64,000 nt of DNA, taken from assembly GCF_900100945.1 (NCBI RefSeq), contig NZ_FNCG01000005.1, positions 186,001-250,000 of the forward strand, written 5' to 3'. The DNA is from Mucilaginibacter gossypii (GTDB lineage: Bacteria > Bacteroidota > Bacteroidia > Sphingobacteriales > Sphingobacteriaceae). Both the position numbers and the translations under genes were made by a program. Under the pieces are notes generated by a model, which did no database searches, had not been told where the DNA came from, and worked only from the letters and a program-made list of their open reading frames with translations. Positions 8,126-16,674 of the stretch are shown here, one piece after another; position 1 is the first letter of the stretch, and each line of letters opens with the position of its first letter.

Positions 8126-8175
8126 AACAATAGTGAATAATAATTTTGACAAATATTGAAGATATATAAAACAAA

Positions 8176-8793
8176 ATGAAAGAAAATACAAATACCACGG
8201 AAAGCACCCCCTTTAGGGGGCGGGGGGGGATTCTGATCATAGATAATTACGATTCCTTTACCTATAACCTGGTGCATTTGGTTAATGAGCTCGGCCTGGA
8301 ATGTGAGGTTTGGAGAAATGATCAGTTTGCCATTGAGGATGTGGAAGCTTTTGATAAGATCATCCTATCGCCGGGGCCGGGCATTCCTTCAGAGGCTGGT
8401 TTGCTCCTGGATGTAATAGCAAAGTATGCACCCACCAAAAGCATATTTGGGGTATGCCTTGGTCAGCAGGCTATTGCCGAAGTATTTGGCGGGAGCCTGT
8501 ACAATCTTAACCAGCCTATGCACGGTATCGCGACGCCGATAAAAGTGACCGATGGCGATGAAGAACTATTTGCCGGTTTGCCCGAAAGCTTTAAAGTTGG
8601 GCGTTACCACTCATGGGTAGTAAGCGGCAATGACCTGCCCGATTCATTGCAGGTTACCGCTATTGATGAAGCCGATAATTCTATCATGGCGCTTAAGCAT
8701 AAACAATACGATGTAAGGGGCGTACAATTCCACCCCGAATCGATCCTGACCGATTATGGTAAGGAAATGATGCAAAACTGGCTTAAGGCTTAG
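8176..8793 (+). CDS. trpG: Anthranilate synthase component II (glutamine amidotransferase)
   Basis: 205 residues. A class I amidotransferase supplying ammonia to TrpE: nucleophile Cys94 in GVCLGQQA, and His186 and Glu188 in FHPESIL. The family normally begins directly at the beta strand ILIIDNYDSFTYN, but here that strand starts at residue 19 and has no ATG. Translation must begin upstream; ATG 8176 is the only in-frame ATG close by. The extra 18 residues (MKENTNTTESTPFRGRGG) are encoded partly by a C5/G5 palindrome and a run of eight G. The rest is intact, so the gene is probably functional, but the G8 tract could slip. Dual use for p-aminobenzoate synthesis (PabA) is possible. Confidence 0.92.
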   Translation: MKENTNTTESTPFRGRGGILIIDNYDSFTYNLVHLVNELGLECEVWRNDQFAIEDVEAFDKIILSPGPGIPSEAGLLLDVIAKYAPTKSIFGVCLGQQAIAEVFGGSLYNLNQPMHGIATPIKVTDGDEELFAGLPESFKVGRYHSWVVSGNDLPDSLQVTAIDEADNSIMALKHKQYDVRGVQFHPESILTDYGKEMMQNWLKA

Positions 8794-8834
8794 TTTTATG
8801 AAATAATGATAACTTTGAAAAATTGATATAACGT

Positions 8835-8922
8835 CCCCGCAGGGTCTCTCGTAGAGGACCCTGATATCTGCGGCCATGCATGTGACGAACCGCAGGGTCT
8901 CTCGCAGAGGACCCTCGCGGGG
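8835..8922. repeat. GC-rich element with duplicated hairpin
   Basis: Two 26-nt units (8837-8862 and 8890-8915) differ at one position and each folds on itself (AGGGTCTCT with AGAGGACCCT, one bulged base). They are enclosed by CCCCGC (8835-8840) and GCGGGG (8917-8922), and the sequence between them also has GCGG/CCGC pairing. The whole can form a multi-branched structure. Confidence 0.65.
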
Positions 8923-8936
8923 TGCAGGACACTTAG

Positions 8937-9050
8937 CGGTGCGCGGTGGCCGCGTTAGGGATTGCAGTGAAAAGCCCACAGCGCGGGTTGGGATTGGGGG
9001 CAGGAAAAGCGAGGACTTGCAACGAAAAGCCCGGGCCGCAGGCAACGCAC
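8937..9050. repeat. GC-rich spacer repeat with internal duplication
   Basis: Two related words, GGATTGCAGTGAAAAGCCC and GGACTTGCAACGAAAAGCCC, lie about 60 bp apart in a GC-rich block bounded by GTGCG and CGCAC. Reading frames crossing it look like chance products of the composition. Probably a dispersed repeat; no other copy is in the window. Confidence 0.45.
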
Positions 9051-9100
9051 ATGTTATAAAATTGATTGAAAAATACACTTATTAACCAATAGCTTACAAC

Positions 9101-9235
9101 TATGTCATTATAAGGAAGAGAGCAATTAGCCCCCTCTAAATCTTCTACGGAAAGGAAGATTTAAAAAGCATTTAAAATCCTCTCCTCTGGACGGGGTTGG
9201 GTAAGACTAATTGCTTCGCGCCTCACAATGACATA
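9101..9235. repeat. GTCATT-type palindromic element, copy 2, with nested insertion
   Basis: Outer arms of 29 nt (9101-9129 and 9207-9235) match as an imperfect inverted repeat (22 of 29 positions) and share the GTCATT...AATGAC ends of the element at 5804-5928. The 77-bp interior is a different palindromic unit: CCCC...GGGG ends and an AAATCTTC/GAAGATTT hairpin. This looks like one repeat inserted into another. Confidence 0.65.
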
Positions 9236-9255
9236 AATATTAGTGCTTCGATCCT

Positions 9256-10038
9256 ATGACGATACTTGATAAAATAGTTGCCAACAAAAAAAAAGAGGTT
9301 GCTTCGGCAAAAAAACGTACATCATATACCGTACTTGAAGAATCGGATCATTTTCACCGTGAAACCTATTCATTCAAAGAATTTCTGCTCGATCCCTCAC
9401 GTACCGGTATCATAGCCGAGTTTAAGCGTAAATCGCCTTCAAAAGGTATTATTAACGATAAGGTGCGGGTTAGCGCCGTTACAACAGATTATGCCGCTGC
9501 CGGCGCTTCGGCACTTTCAGTTTTAACTGACCGTAACTTCTTCATGGGCCGCAAAGCCGATCTGGTGAAAGCGCGTTCGGTAAACAGCATCCCTGTATTG
9601 CGCAAGGATTTTATGATAGATGAGTACCAGGTGATAGAAGCCAAGTCATTAGGCGCCGATATTATCCTGCTCATAGCCGCTATACTTACACCTGCCGAAA
9701 TTGATACCCTGGCCAAACTTGCCAAAAGTATAGGCCTTAACGTATTGCTTGAGGTACATAACCTCGAAGAACTGGAACGTAGCATTAACCCTAACCTGGA
9801 TGCCATTGGCGTAAATAACCGCAACCTGGCCGATTTTACCGTGTCGGTTGAAACCTCTTACAAATTGGCTAAACATATCCCCGCCGAGTTTATGAAGATT
9901 TCGGAAAGCGCCATCAGCGATCCCGAAACTATCAGGCACCTTAAATTGGAAGGTTTCAATGGTTTTCTTATTGGCGAAACTTTCATGAAGCAGCAGGATC
10001 CGGGACAGGCTATGCGTGATTTTGTGGCTTTGTTATAA
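9256..10038 (+). CDS. trpC: Indole-3-glycerol-phosphate synthase
   Basis: 260 residues, a single-domain TIM barrel not fused to TrpF. It closes the indole ring from carboxyphenylamino-deoxyribulose phosphate. Motifs: IIAEFKRKSPSKG (catalytic Glu and Lys of strand 1), LRKDFMIDEYQV, LLEVHNLEE, IGVNNRNL and ISESAIS. It is on the same strand as trpE and trpG, 462 bp behind trpG, and is followed by terminators rather than by trpF, trpB or trpA. The missing steps must be encoded elsewhere in the genome. Confidence 0.95.
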   Translation: MTILDKIVANKKKEVASAKKRTSYTVLEESDHFHRETYSFKEFLLDPSRTGIIAEFKRKSPSKGIINDKVRVSAVTTDYAAAGASALSVLTDRNFFMGRKADLVKARSVNSIPVLRKDFMIDEYQVIEAKSLGADIILLIAAILTPAEIDTLAKLAKSIGLNVLLEVHNLEELERSINPNLDAIGVNNRNLADFTVSVETSYKLAKHIPAEFMKISESAISDPETIRHLKLEGFNGFLIGETFMKQQDPGQAMRDFVALL

Positions 10039-10386
10039 GCCAATCCGGATCTTTAAAGTATTATTACATCGCTGCCGGGGGGGAAACGCTTACCGGCAGA
10101 TCCCGTAATTGTATGAGGTACACTATCGTGCCTCTTTTATACCTGGTTGTTTTCCTAACCGGGTATTTTTTTAACCTATAAAATAAATAATTTCACCTGG
10201 GTATCATTGTTCATTTTGTTGACGTTTTATCAAACCTATTTTTAGTATTTTACGTAAAAAGGCGCACATCATTGCCGGATTGGTATAACATAACAGTATT
10301 GTTTGCCAATCTTAAAACTGTGCTCAATAAGGGGAGTTGTTAAAATGAGCCGCTTGCAGCCACATTTATTGAGTATAAAGAGACTT
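10039..10386. other. Intergenic region between trpC and the adhesin gene
   Basis: 348 bp. It contains a CTGCCGG/CCGGCAG hairpin with a G7 run, a GAGGTAC/GTGCCTC hairpin followed by TTTT, the terminator listed separately, and then an AT-rich stretch that presumably holds the adhesin promoter. No perfect TAnnTTTG box is seen near the chosen adhesin start. Confidence 0.5.
10139..10172 (+). terminator. Intrinsic terminator after trpC
   Basis: Stem ATACCTGGTT (10139-10148) with AACCGGGTAT (10157-10166), one G-T wobble, an 8-nt loop and a T tract to 10172. It closes the trp transcription unit. Confidence 0.8.
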
Positions 10387-13300
10387 ATGAAGAACATTAA
10401 TAAGCCGTTGCTTGTACTATTCCTGTTGGTTATTTGTTCATTAGCAGGGTATAGTCAAGTTTGTACATTGAATGTAACCATATCCTCAACAGCTAATACG
10501 ATATGTTCGGGAAAGAATGTAACGTTAACTGCTAACCTATCGGGTGGTACAGGCCCATTTACCTATATCTGGAACACCGGTGAAAATACGCCATCTATTG
10601 ATGTAAACAAAGCCGGAACGTATACTGTAACGGTTAGTGATAAAACCCCGGGCTGCCAGCCAAAAGTTGCCAGTATTCCGATTACCGCTGTAGCTTCTCC
10701 AAATCCGCCTACGGTAGCCAATCAGGTTGTTTGCCCCAATACTTCGGCAACATTAACAGCAACGGCTCCCGGAGGAACTTACCAGTGGTATGATGCCGGT
10801 GGCAATTTCCTGTTTACAGGTAACCCATATGTAACAGGCCCAATTACTCAGGGCACCATTTTTTATGTGGAAACCACTATAGGAAGTTGTACCAGTACAC
10901 GAAGTTCGGTTGTTGTTAATGTAACAGGCCGGCCAGGCATTCAGGCAGATCCGGTGTGTTATGGTAGCCCCGCAACGTTAATAGCATCGGGTGCCGACAG
11001 TTATGCCTGGTATTCAAATTCCGCAGGAACAGGAACTCCATTGAGCAACGATGCAACCTATATAACGCCCCCATTATTTGCAAATACCACTTATTATCTT
11101 TTTACAGTAATTAAAGGTTGTACCAGCTCCGGTATACCTGTAGTTGCCCGAATCAATGCGCCACCTGCAGTTCCCGTACTTCCCGCCGGTGGCTACAGCA
11201 CTTGTTCCGGATCGGCTATTACGCTGCATGCTGATGCCTCGGGGGTAGCTGAGTGGTTTGATGTGCCTTCAGGAGGCACGCCGTTAATTTCAAGTCCGGA
11301 TTATACAACGCCGGTGCTTACCTCTGCGGTAACTTATTATGTGCAAACACGGGTAGGCGATTGCACAAGCGACCGTATTGCGGTGCCCGTATCTGTAACG
11401 CAAATACCGGCCGCGCCACCTTCGCAGTCACCGTCTGCCTGTTATGGCACCGGTATTACCTTAACTGCCGATCCATCGCCTACCGGCACATATAACTGGT
11501 ATACAGCAGCCACAGGTGGCAGTTCGGTTGGTACCGGCAATACTTTTCAAACCCCGGCTTTAACAAGTAATAAAACTTATTATGTTGAGCATACCACCGG
11601 CGGTTGCACAAGCGAACGTACCCCGATAACAATTACTGTTACCCCTGCCCCGGATGCACCGGTGGTGCCCGAAGGGCCGGTAATTTGTAATGGGGCAACA
11701 GCCTCTTTAACGGCAACATCGGCACAAGGCGGAAGTTTTCAATGGTTTACCGCGGCCACCGGCGGTAACTCTATATTTTCGGGCGATACGTTTACAACTC
11801 CCGCTTTAACAGCCACCACAACTTATTATGTTCAAACCACGGTAGGAACATGTATCAGCGAGAGGTCGGCAATTACTGTGACTGTTTTTGATCCGATCCC
11901 TGCCCCTGCTGTGCAACCGGTTCCGGCAATATGTGCCGGTACATCGGCCACACTTACAGCAACAGGCTCGCCCGATGACTATGAATGGTATGACCAGGCC
12001 ACCGGCGGTAACCTGTTGGTAACCGGCAACACCTATGTTACGCCGGAGCTAACTGCAAATACCTCTTATTATGTACAAAGTATAGCTAATGGCTGCAGCA
12101 GCCAGCGTACCCCGGTAACCGTACAGGTTACCCCACTGCCTACCGCCCCAACGGTTAACGGTACTGCAACGGTATGTCCCGGAGACCCTGCCAGCTTAAG
12201 CGTTCCGGCTTCGGGCGCAACCATTCAATGGTATACTGGTGCTACAGGCGGTACACCGGTGCATACCGGCAACACTTATACTACCGATCCTTTGTTTGCA
12301 CAAACAACTTTTTATGCCGAGGCCGTTAATGGCACATGTGTTAGTCCGCGTACCGCTTTCACGGTGTCAATAACATCTATTATTGACCCCCAGTTCCGGT
12401 ATCCTTCGGGCACGATATGTACATCGGGAAGTAATGTAAAGCCTGCTATTCTTAATCCGGCCGGTGGTACTTTTTCGTCATCACCCGGGCTGGTTTTTGT
12501 GAGTAACACCACCGGCGAAATCAATGTGGCGGCAAGTATTCCCGGAAAATATACCATTACCTTTACTTATGGAGGTTCATGCGCGGGAACGGCCAGCCAA
12601 AGCATCTCCATAGTAACAACACCGGATGCTACTTTTACATATAATACCCCTATCTGTAACGATGTAAAAAACCCGCTGCCGGTTTTCCAGCCGGGGGCAA
12701 GTGCCGGCGTTTTCAGCGAACCAACCGGTAATATCGTATTTAAGAATCCCGGCACCGGCGAGATTGACCTGGTGAGAAGCCGCGCCGGGGGGCCGTACAC
12801 CATAACCAATACCATAGCCGCAAGCAGCGGCTGTCCGCAAAGTATTGCTACCAACACTATAACCATTTACAATAGGGTTATCATTGATGCAGGTCCGGAT
12901 CAAACCGTGAAGCAGGGCGATCCTGTACAATTGGCCGGCAGTTTTGGAGGGGGGGCTACATCAGTAAAATGGAAAACAGATGGCGCGGGGACATTCTCCG
13001 ATGATACAAAGAAGGACGCTGTTTACACCCCTGCCGCAGGAGAAAAAGTTGCAACACTAACTTTAACATCTAATGATCCTGCGGGACCTTGCCTATTAAA
13101 GTCAAGTAGTGTTACCATAACTATAAACCCGGTGCCTGCCGCGCCAACGGCCCCTGGTAAATCTGTTTGTACAGGCAGTACAACCACCCTCGTAGCCACA
13201 GCGCCGGGCGGAACATACCGCTGGTATAGCGATGTTACCGGTGGAACACCTCTTAAGGTTGGCCCGATATTTACTACCCCGCCAATACTAAACGATATTA

Positions 13301-15771
13301 CTTATTATGTTGCGACAACGGTGGGCGGTATTACCAGTGCGCGTACCCCTGTTTTGGTTAAGGCTATACCCCCTCCGGCAGCACCTACGGTTGGCACCAA
13401 TAACACAGCGACGGTTTGTGAAGGCCAATCTGCTATACTCACCGCAAGCGGCTCAACGGGTACTTATACCTGGTACAATGTGCCCGTCGGAGGAACTCCT
13501 GTACACCAGGGAAACCCTTTTCCTACAGCTCCGTTAACTATCAACAGGACCTATTACGTAGAAACTAAGGTTAACGAATGTATCAGTGAGCGCACTAAAG
13601 TTGAGGTAACGGTTACGCCCGCCCCGCAGGTAATAAGCAGCGCCACAGGCGATCCGATATGCAGCGGTACCGCGCTAAATTACGCGATCACCGCCGACCA
13701 GCCCGACGCCACTTTTTCATGGGACCGCCCTGCTGTTGCCGGTATCAGTAACCCAGCGGTAACGGGGCAAACATCAAGCACAATTACCGAAACACTGTTA
13801 AATAACGATGCAAACGGTGCGGCTATTGACGTGGTATATAAAATAACACCATATTTAAACGGTTGCCCCGGGCCTGTGTTTACATACACAGTAAAGGTAA
13901 ATGCCACCCCTGTTGTTACAAGCGCTTCGCCAGGCCCGGTTTGTAATGGTACAAGCACCAATTATGAGGTTAAATTTAACACCCCGGCAACAAGCTTTAC
14001 ATGGGGCAGGGAGGCCGTTCCGGGTATCAGTAATGCCGCTGTAGCGGGCCAGGCGTCACCTACCATAAAAGAGGTGCTTTATAATACTACCAATGCGCCC
14101 GTTGAAGTTACCTATATGTTTAATTTTAAAACGGGCGACTGTGCGGGAGTTCCGTATCCGCTTAAGGTAACGGTTAACCCGGGGGCGTTAATTACCAATC
14201 CGCCGCCGCTGTCGTCTGTTATGTGTAACAACACCCCACTTGGGCTTACTTTAACATCCAATATATCTACGGCTACGTTTTTATGGAGCAGGCCGGCTGT
14301 CACCGGCATCAGCAATGCTGCTGTTACCGATCAAACTGCTAACCCTATTAATGAAGCCCTGGTTAATACCACAACAAACCCTATCCAGGTTTCTTATACC
14401 ATAACGCCTGTAGCATTTGGCTGTCCGGGCACTCCAGTTAAATATACAGTAACTGTAAGGCCCCAGACATTAAAAATAGATGGGCACAGCAACAGCCCCG
14501 TTTGCGAAGGCAATGATATTATACTGCAAACCCAGCCTATAGCTGGTGCAAAATATTTGTGGACCGGTCCCAATAATTTCAGACTGGAAACTCAAAGCCC
14601 AAGCACAACCATTCCAAACGCCACAGCTGCTAACGCGGGTCCTTATAATTTGTATTTGATAATTAATAACTGCCCGGGCGAGCCAAGTGATCCAATAGAC
14701 GTTAAAGTTAACCCGCTTCCAATTGTTGATGCCGGCCCCTCGCATAATGTATGTGTTAATGATCCATTTATACAACTTGCCGGCGATGTGATTAGCGTAT
14801 ATAAAACCGGCATTTGGAGTACTAATGGCAGCGGTACTTTCTCTAAACAGGATGAACTGAAAGGACAATATTTTCCATCAACTGCAGATAAGAATGCCGG
14901 TTCCGTTACTTTAACCCTTACATCAACAAGTCCTGATGGGTGTTCAGCCGTATCCAAAGATGTGATATTTAAGTTTGCGCCGGATCCTGGTGCCGATGCC
15001 GGGCCGCCAAGCATTGATAATGTTTGTAACCAAAACCCTATGGTAGCGTTAAGCGGCCAGCCGCTTTCGGGCACTACGGTTAAATGGACTTCAGCATCGG
15101 GCTTAGGTAAATTTATTCCTTCGGATGATGTATACGCTCCAACCTTTCAACCCGACCCGATTGATATTGCCAAAGGCTCGGTTAAATTAACACTTAGGGC
15201 AACCCAGGCAGATAATTGTCATACGCCTACTGATGATATCACCATCAATTTTGTTCCACCGCCAACAGTACAGGCAGATGCAGCCGGCGATACAAGATAT
15301 GTATTAAAAGGGCATACCATTACTTTAAACCCGGTAGTAGGCAGCGAAAACGTAACCTATGAATGGACACCGGCCACCGGTCTGGATAACCCTACAGCTA
15401 AAAACCCGGTAGTAACAGGTGATCAGGATATCATTTATCAACTGAAAATCACCGATAAGTCAAACGGCTGCGTTAACAAGAGCACTGTTGCGGTTAAGGT
15501 TTCGCCGGTAATAAACGTTAGTAACACCTTTACACCAAACGGTGATGGGGTAAATGACTTTTGGGAAATTAAAGGCTTAGTAGCATATGAAAATTCTACC
15601 GTTGATGTTTACAACCGCTACGGGCAACTTTTATTTCATTCTGTAGGCTATCCTAAACCCTGGGATGGCACTTACCAGGGAAAACCGCTACCGTCCGGTA
15701 CTTACTACTATATAGTAAATACAAAGATGAATAACATTGTTATTTCGGGCTATGTAGTGATTTTGAGGTGA
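10387..15771 (+). CDS. Giant Ig-like repeat adhesin with T9SS type B sorting domain
   Basis: 1,794 residues from the ATG at 10387, chosen because MKNINKPLLVLFLLVICSL is a good signal peptide; in-frame ATGs at 10303 and 10345 would put charged residues before it. Residues about 108-664 hold seven tandem repeats of about 80 residues with the pattern CxG..LTA..GTYxWY..ATGG..TPxLTxxTTYYV..C.S.RT. Two more of these lie at about 915-1080. Three different repeats sharing RPAVxGISNxAV occupy about 1081-1360. Other Ig/PKD-like modules follow. The end (about 1708-1794) is the gliding-motility-associated C-terminal domain: NTFTPNGDGVNDFW, VYNRYGQLLF and LPSGTYYY. It should be exported by Sec, then by T9SS, to the surface. 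The ligand is unknown. Confidence 0.92.
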   Translation: MKNINKPLLVLFLLVICSLAGYSQVCTLNVTISSTANTICSGKNVTLTANLSGGTGPFTYIWNTGENTPSIDVNKAGTYTVTVSDKTPGCQPKVASIPITAVASPNPPTVANQVVCPNTSATLTATAPGGTYQWYDAGGNFLFTGNPYVTGPITQGTIFYVETTIGSCTSTRSSVVVNVTGRPGIQADPVCYGSPATLIASGADSYAWYSNSAGTGTPLSNDATYITPPLFANTTYYLFTVIKGCTSSGIPVVARINAPPAVPVLPAGGYSTCSGSAITLHADASGVAEWFDVPSGGTPLISSPDYTTPVLTSAVTYYVQTRVGDCTSDRIAVPVSVTQIPAAPPSQSPSACYGTGITLTADPSPTGTYNWYTAATGGSSVGTGNTFQTPALTSNKTYYVEHTTGGCTSERTPITITVTPAPDAPVVPEGPVICNGATASLTATSAQGGSFQWFTAATGGNSIFSGDTFTTPALTATTTYYVQTTVGTCISERSAITVTVFDPIPAPAVQPVPAICAGTSATLTATGSPDDYEWYDQATGGNLLVTGNTYVTPELTANTSYYVQSIANGCSSQRTPVTVQVTPLPTAPTVNGTATVCPGDPASLSVPASGATIQWYTGATGGTPVHTGNTYTTDPLFAQTTFYAEAVNGTCVSPRTAFTVSITSIIDPQFRYPSGTICTSGSNVKPAILNPAGGTFSSSPGLVFVSNTTGEINVAASIPGKYTITFTYGGSCAGTASQSISIVTTPDATFTYNTPICNDVKNPLPVFQPGASAGVFSEPTGNIVFKNPGTGEIDLVRSRAGGPYTITNTIAASSGCPQSIATNTITIYNRVIIDAGPDQTVKQGDPVQLAGSFGGGATSVKWKTDGAGTFSDDTKKDAVYTPAAGEKVATLTLTSNDPAGPCLLKSSSVTITINPVPAAPTAPGKSVCTGSTTTLVATAPGGTYRWYSDVTGGTPLKVGPIFTTPPILNDITYYVATTVGGITSARTPVLVKAIPPPAAPTVGTNNTATVCEGQSAILTASGSTGTYTWYNVPVGGTPVHQGNPFPTAPLTINRTYYVETKVNECISERTKVEVTVTPAPQVISSATGDPICSGTALNYAITADQPDATFSWDRPAVAGISNPAVTGQTSSTITETLLNNDANGAAIDVVYKITPYLNGCPGPVFTYTVKVNATPVVTSASPGPVCNGTSTNYEVKFNTPATSFTWGREAVPGISNAAVAGQASPTIKEVLYNTTNAPVEVTYMFNFKTGDCAGVPYPLKVTVNPGALITNPPPLSSVMCNNTPLGLTLTSNISTATFLWSRPAVTGISNAAVTDQTANPINEALVNTTTNPIQVSYTITPVAFGCPGTPVKYTVTVRPQTLKIDGHSNSPVCEGNDIILQTQPIAGAKYLWTGPNNFRLETQSPSTTIPNATAANAGPYNLYLIINNCPGEPSDPIDVKVNPLPIVDAGPSHNVCVNDPFIQLAGDVISVYKTGIWSTNGSGTFSKQDELKGQYFPSTADKNAGSVTLTLTSTSPDGCSAVSKDVIFKFAPDPGADAGPPSIDNVCNQNPMVALSGQPLSGTTVKWTSASGLGKFIPSDDVYAPTFQPDPIDIAKGSVKLTLRATQADNCHTPTDDITINFVPPPTVQADAAGDTRYVLKGHTITLNPVVGSENVTYEWTPATGLDNPTAKNPVVTGDQDIIYQLKITDKSNGCVNKSTVAVKVSPVINVSNTFTPNGDGVNDFWEIKGLVAYENSTVDVYNRYGQLLFHSVGYPKPWDGTYQGKPLPSGTYYYIVNTKMNNIVISGYVVILR

Positions 15772-15811
15772 TGGAATGCAATTAGCAAACAATTTAATGA
15801 GTTACCGACGC

Positions 15812-16663
15812 TTAATTGTTAACCAATAAGTTTTCAGCCGCCCTGATACTGCATTTTTGATATTTTACATAAGCCGCAACTGCCCGCTTCCGAATGCTTG
15901 ATTGCGATTCGTTATTGACATAGCCTGTTATTGCATCATGGAGAGTGTAGGCCTCGGGGCACATGAGCCCGGTTGTTAAAAGCAGGGGATTAGCTTTGGC
16001 AGTACTAATAAAATCGCCAAAGTATTTTTTGCTGATACAGGCCAAAATGATGCAATCCCGGGTTTTGCTATCTGCATTTTTAAATTCGTTGGGTAGTTTG
16101 AAGTCCATCAGCCCATCATGACCAATATAAGCCAGCAATTGCGCATTGCCATTAATGCCTATAACCCGTCTGTTATAATGTATGGTATCCTTTAATTGGC
16201 CCGCGCAACTAAATAAAAAATCTTCGGTAGTTTTTTCAATAGCCTGGCCATCCCAGGCATCGGCTACTAAATAAACCTTTTTTGTGCGATGCCGAAAGAT
16301 GAGCCTTTCCAATATTATTGGGCCTCTTTTTTGTTTTTTAAGCAATTGCCAGTCTTTACTTTTTTTAAAATAGGTGCGCACACCGTTATCGCTGCCCCAA
16401 TATAAATTGGTTTCGGGATCCTGACCATTTCCAATTACGGGCGGCACAGGTACTATTCCCTGATATTTATTATCGCAAAGGGCAACAAAAACATGGATTA
16501 CTTTAAAAGCGGTATCAGTATACGCAATGGTTTTAAATTTGGGCACAGCCGCATGGCTGCTACCAGTTTGGGCAGGCTGTTTTACAGATGGTTTGCACGA
16601 GCAAATGAATAAACATATCGATACCGTAAAAATCCGGATCTTGATATGTGCTATGTAACCCAT
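15812..16663 (-). CDS. Uncharacterised conserved lipoprotein with His and Cys motifs
   Basis: 283 residues. A short hydrophobic segment ends in ICSC, a plausible lipobox. The mature part has conserved-looking blocks: HVFVALCDNKYQGIVPVP, IGNGQDPETNLYWGSDNGV, AYIGHDGLMDF and CIILACISKKYF. The HDG plus downstream Ala-Cys layout recalls the caspase-like peptidase fold (His then Cys), but that is only a resemblance. I know similar proteins only as an uncharacterised family. It lies 11 nt after the SGNH hydrolase gene and is probably co-transcribed with it and the prolyl oligopeptidase. Confidence 0.7.
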   Translation of the reverse strand: MGYIAHIKIRIFTVSICLFICSCKPSVKQPAQTGSSHAAVPKFKTIAYTDTAFKVIHVFVALCDNKYQGIVPVPPVIGNGQDPETNLYWGSDNGVRTYFKKSKDWQLLKKQKRGPIILERLIFRHRTKKVYLVADAWDGQAIEKTTEDFLFSCAGQLKDTIHYNRRVIGINGNAQLLAYIGHDGLMDFKLPNEFKNADSKTRDCIILACISKKYFGDFISTAKANPLLLTTGLMCPEAYTLHDAITGYVNNESQSSIRKRAVAAYVKYQKCSIRAAENLLVNN

Positions 16664-16674
16664 CGCCTGTTTAT

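Larger units (their letters stand above)
8794..9255. other. Repeat-filled spacer between trpG and trpC
   Basis: 462 bp with no credible gene, at the place where trpD would be expected in many Bacteroidota trp operons. It holds three successive structured repeats: a GC-rich double hairpin (8835-8922), a GC-rich block with a repeated TTGCA(A/G)(C/T)GAAAAGCCC-like word (about 8937-9050), and a GTCATT-type palindrome with a nested insertion (9101-9235). Base composition changes from GC-rich to AT-rich across it. I see no remnant of trpD. Confidence 0.7.

Noticed and set aside
8207-8228. Frameshift or pseudogene call for trpG
   Set aside because: The frame is open through the palindrome and G8 tract and all catalytic residues are intact; I keep it as a functional gene with an odd start.
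8876-9085. Plus-strand frame of 69 codons in the trpG-trpC spacer, and a 144-codon minus-strand frame over 8644-9078
   Set aside because: Both cross GC-rich palindromic repeats; the products are Arg/Gly-rich and match no family. They result from base composition.
10303-10386. Longer N-terminus for the adhesin
   Set aside because: It would put 28 charged residues in front of a good signal peptide.
10711-12380. Possible tandem DNA repeat array or CRISPR
   Set aside because: The repetition is at protein level (about 80-residue Ig modules) and poor at DNA level; no short identical repeats with spacers of equal size.
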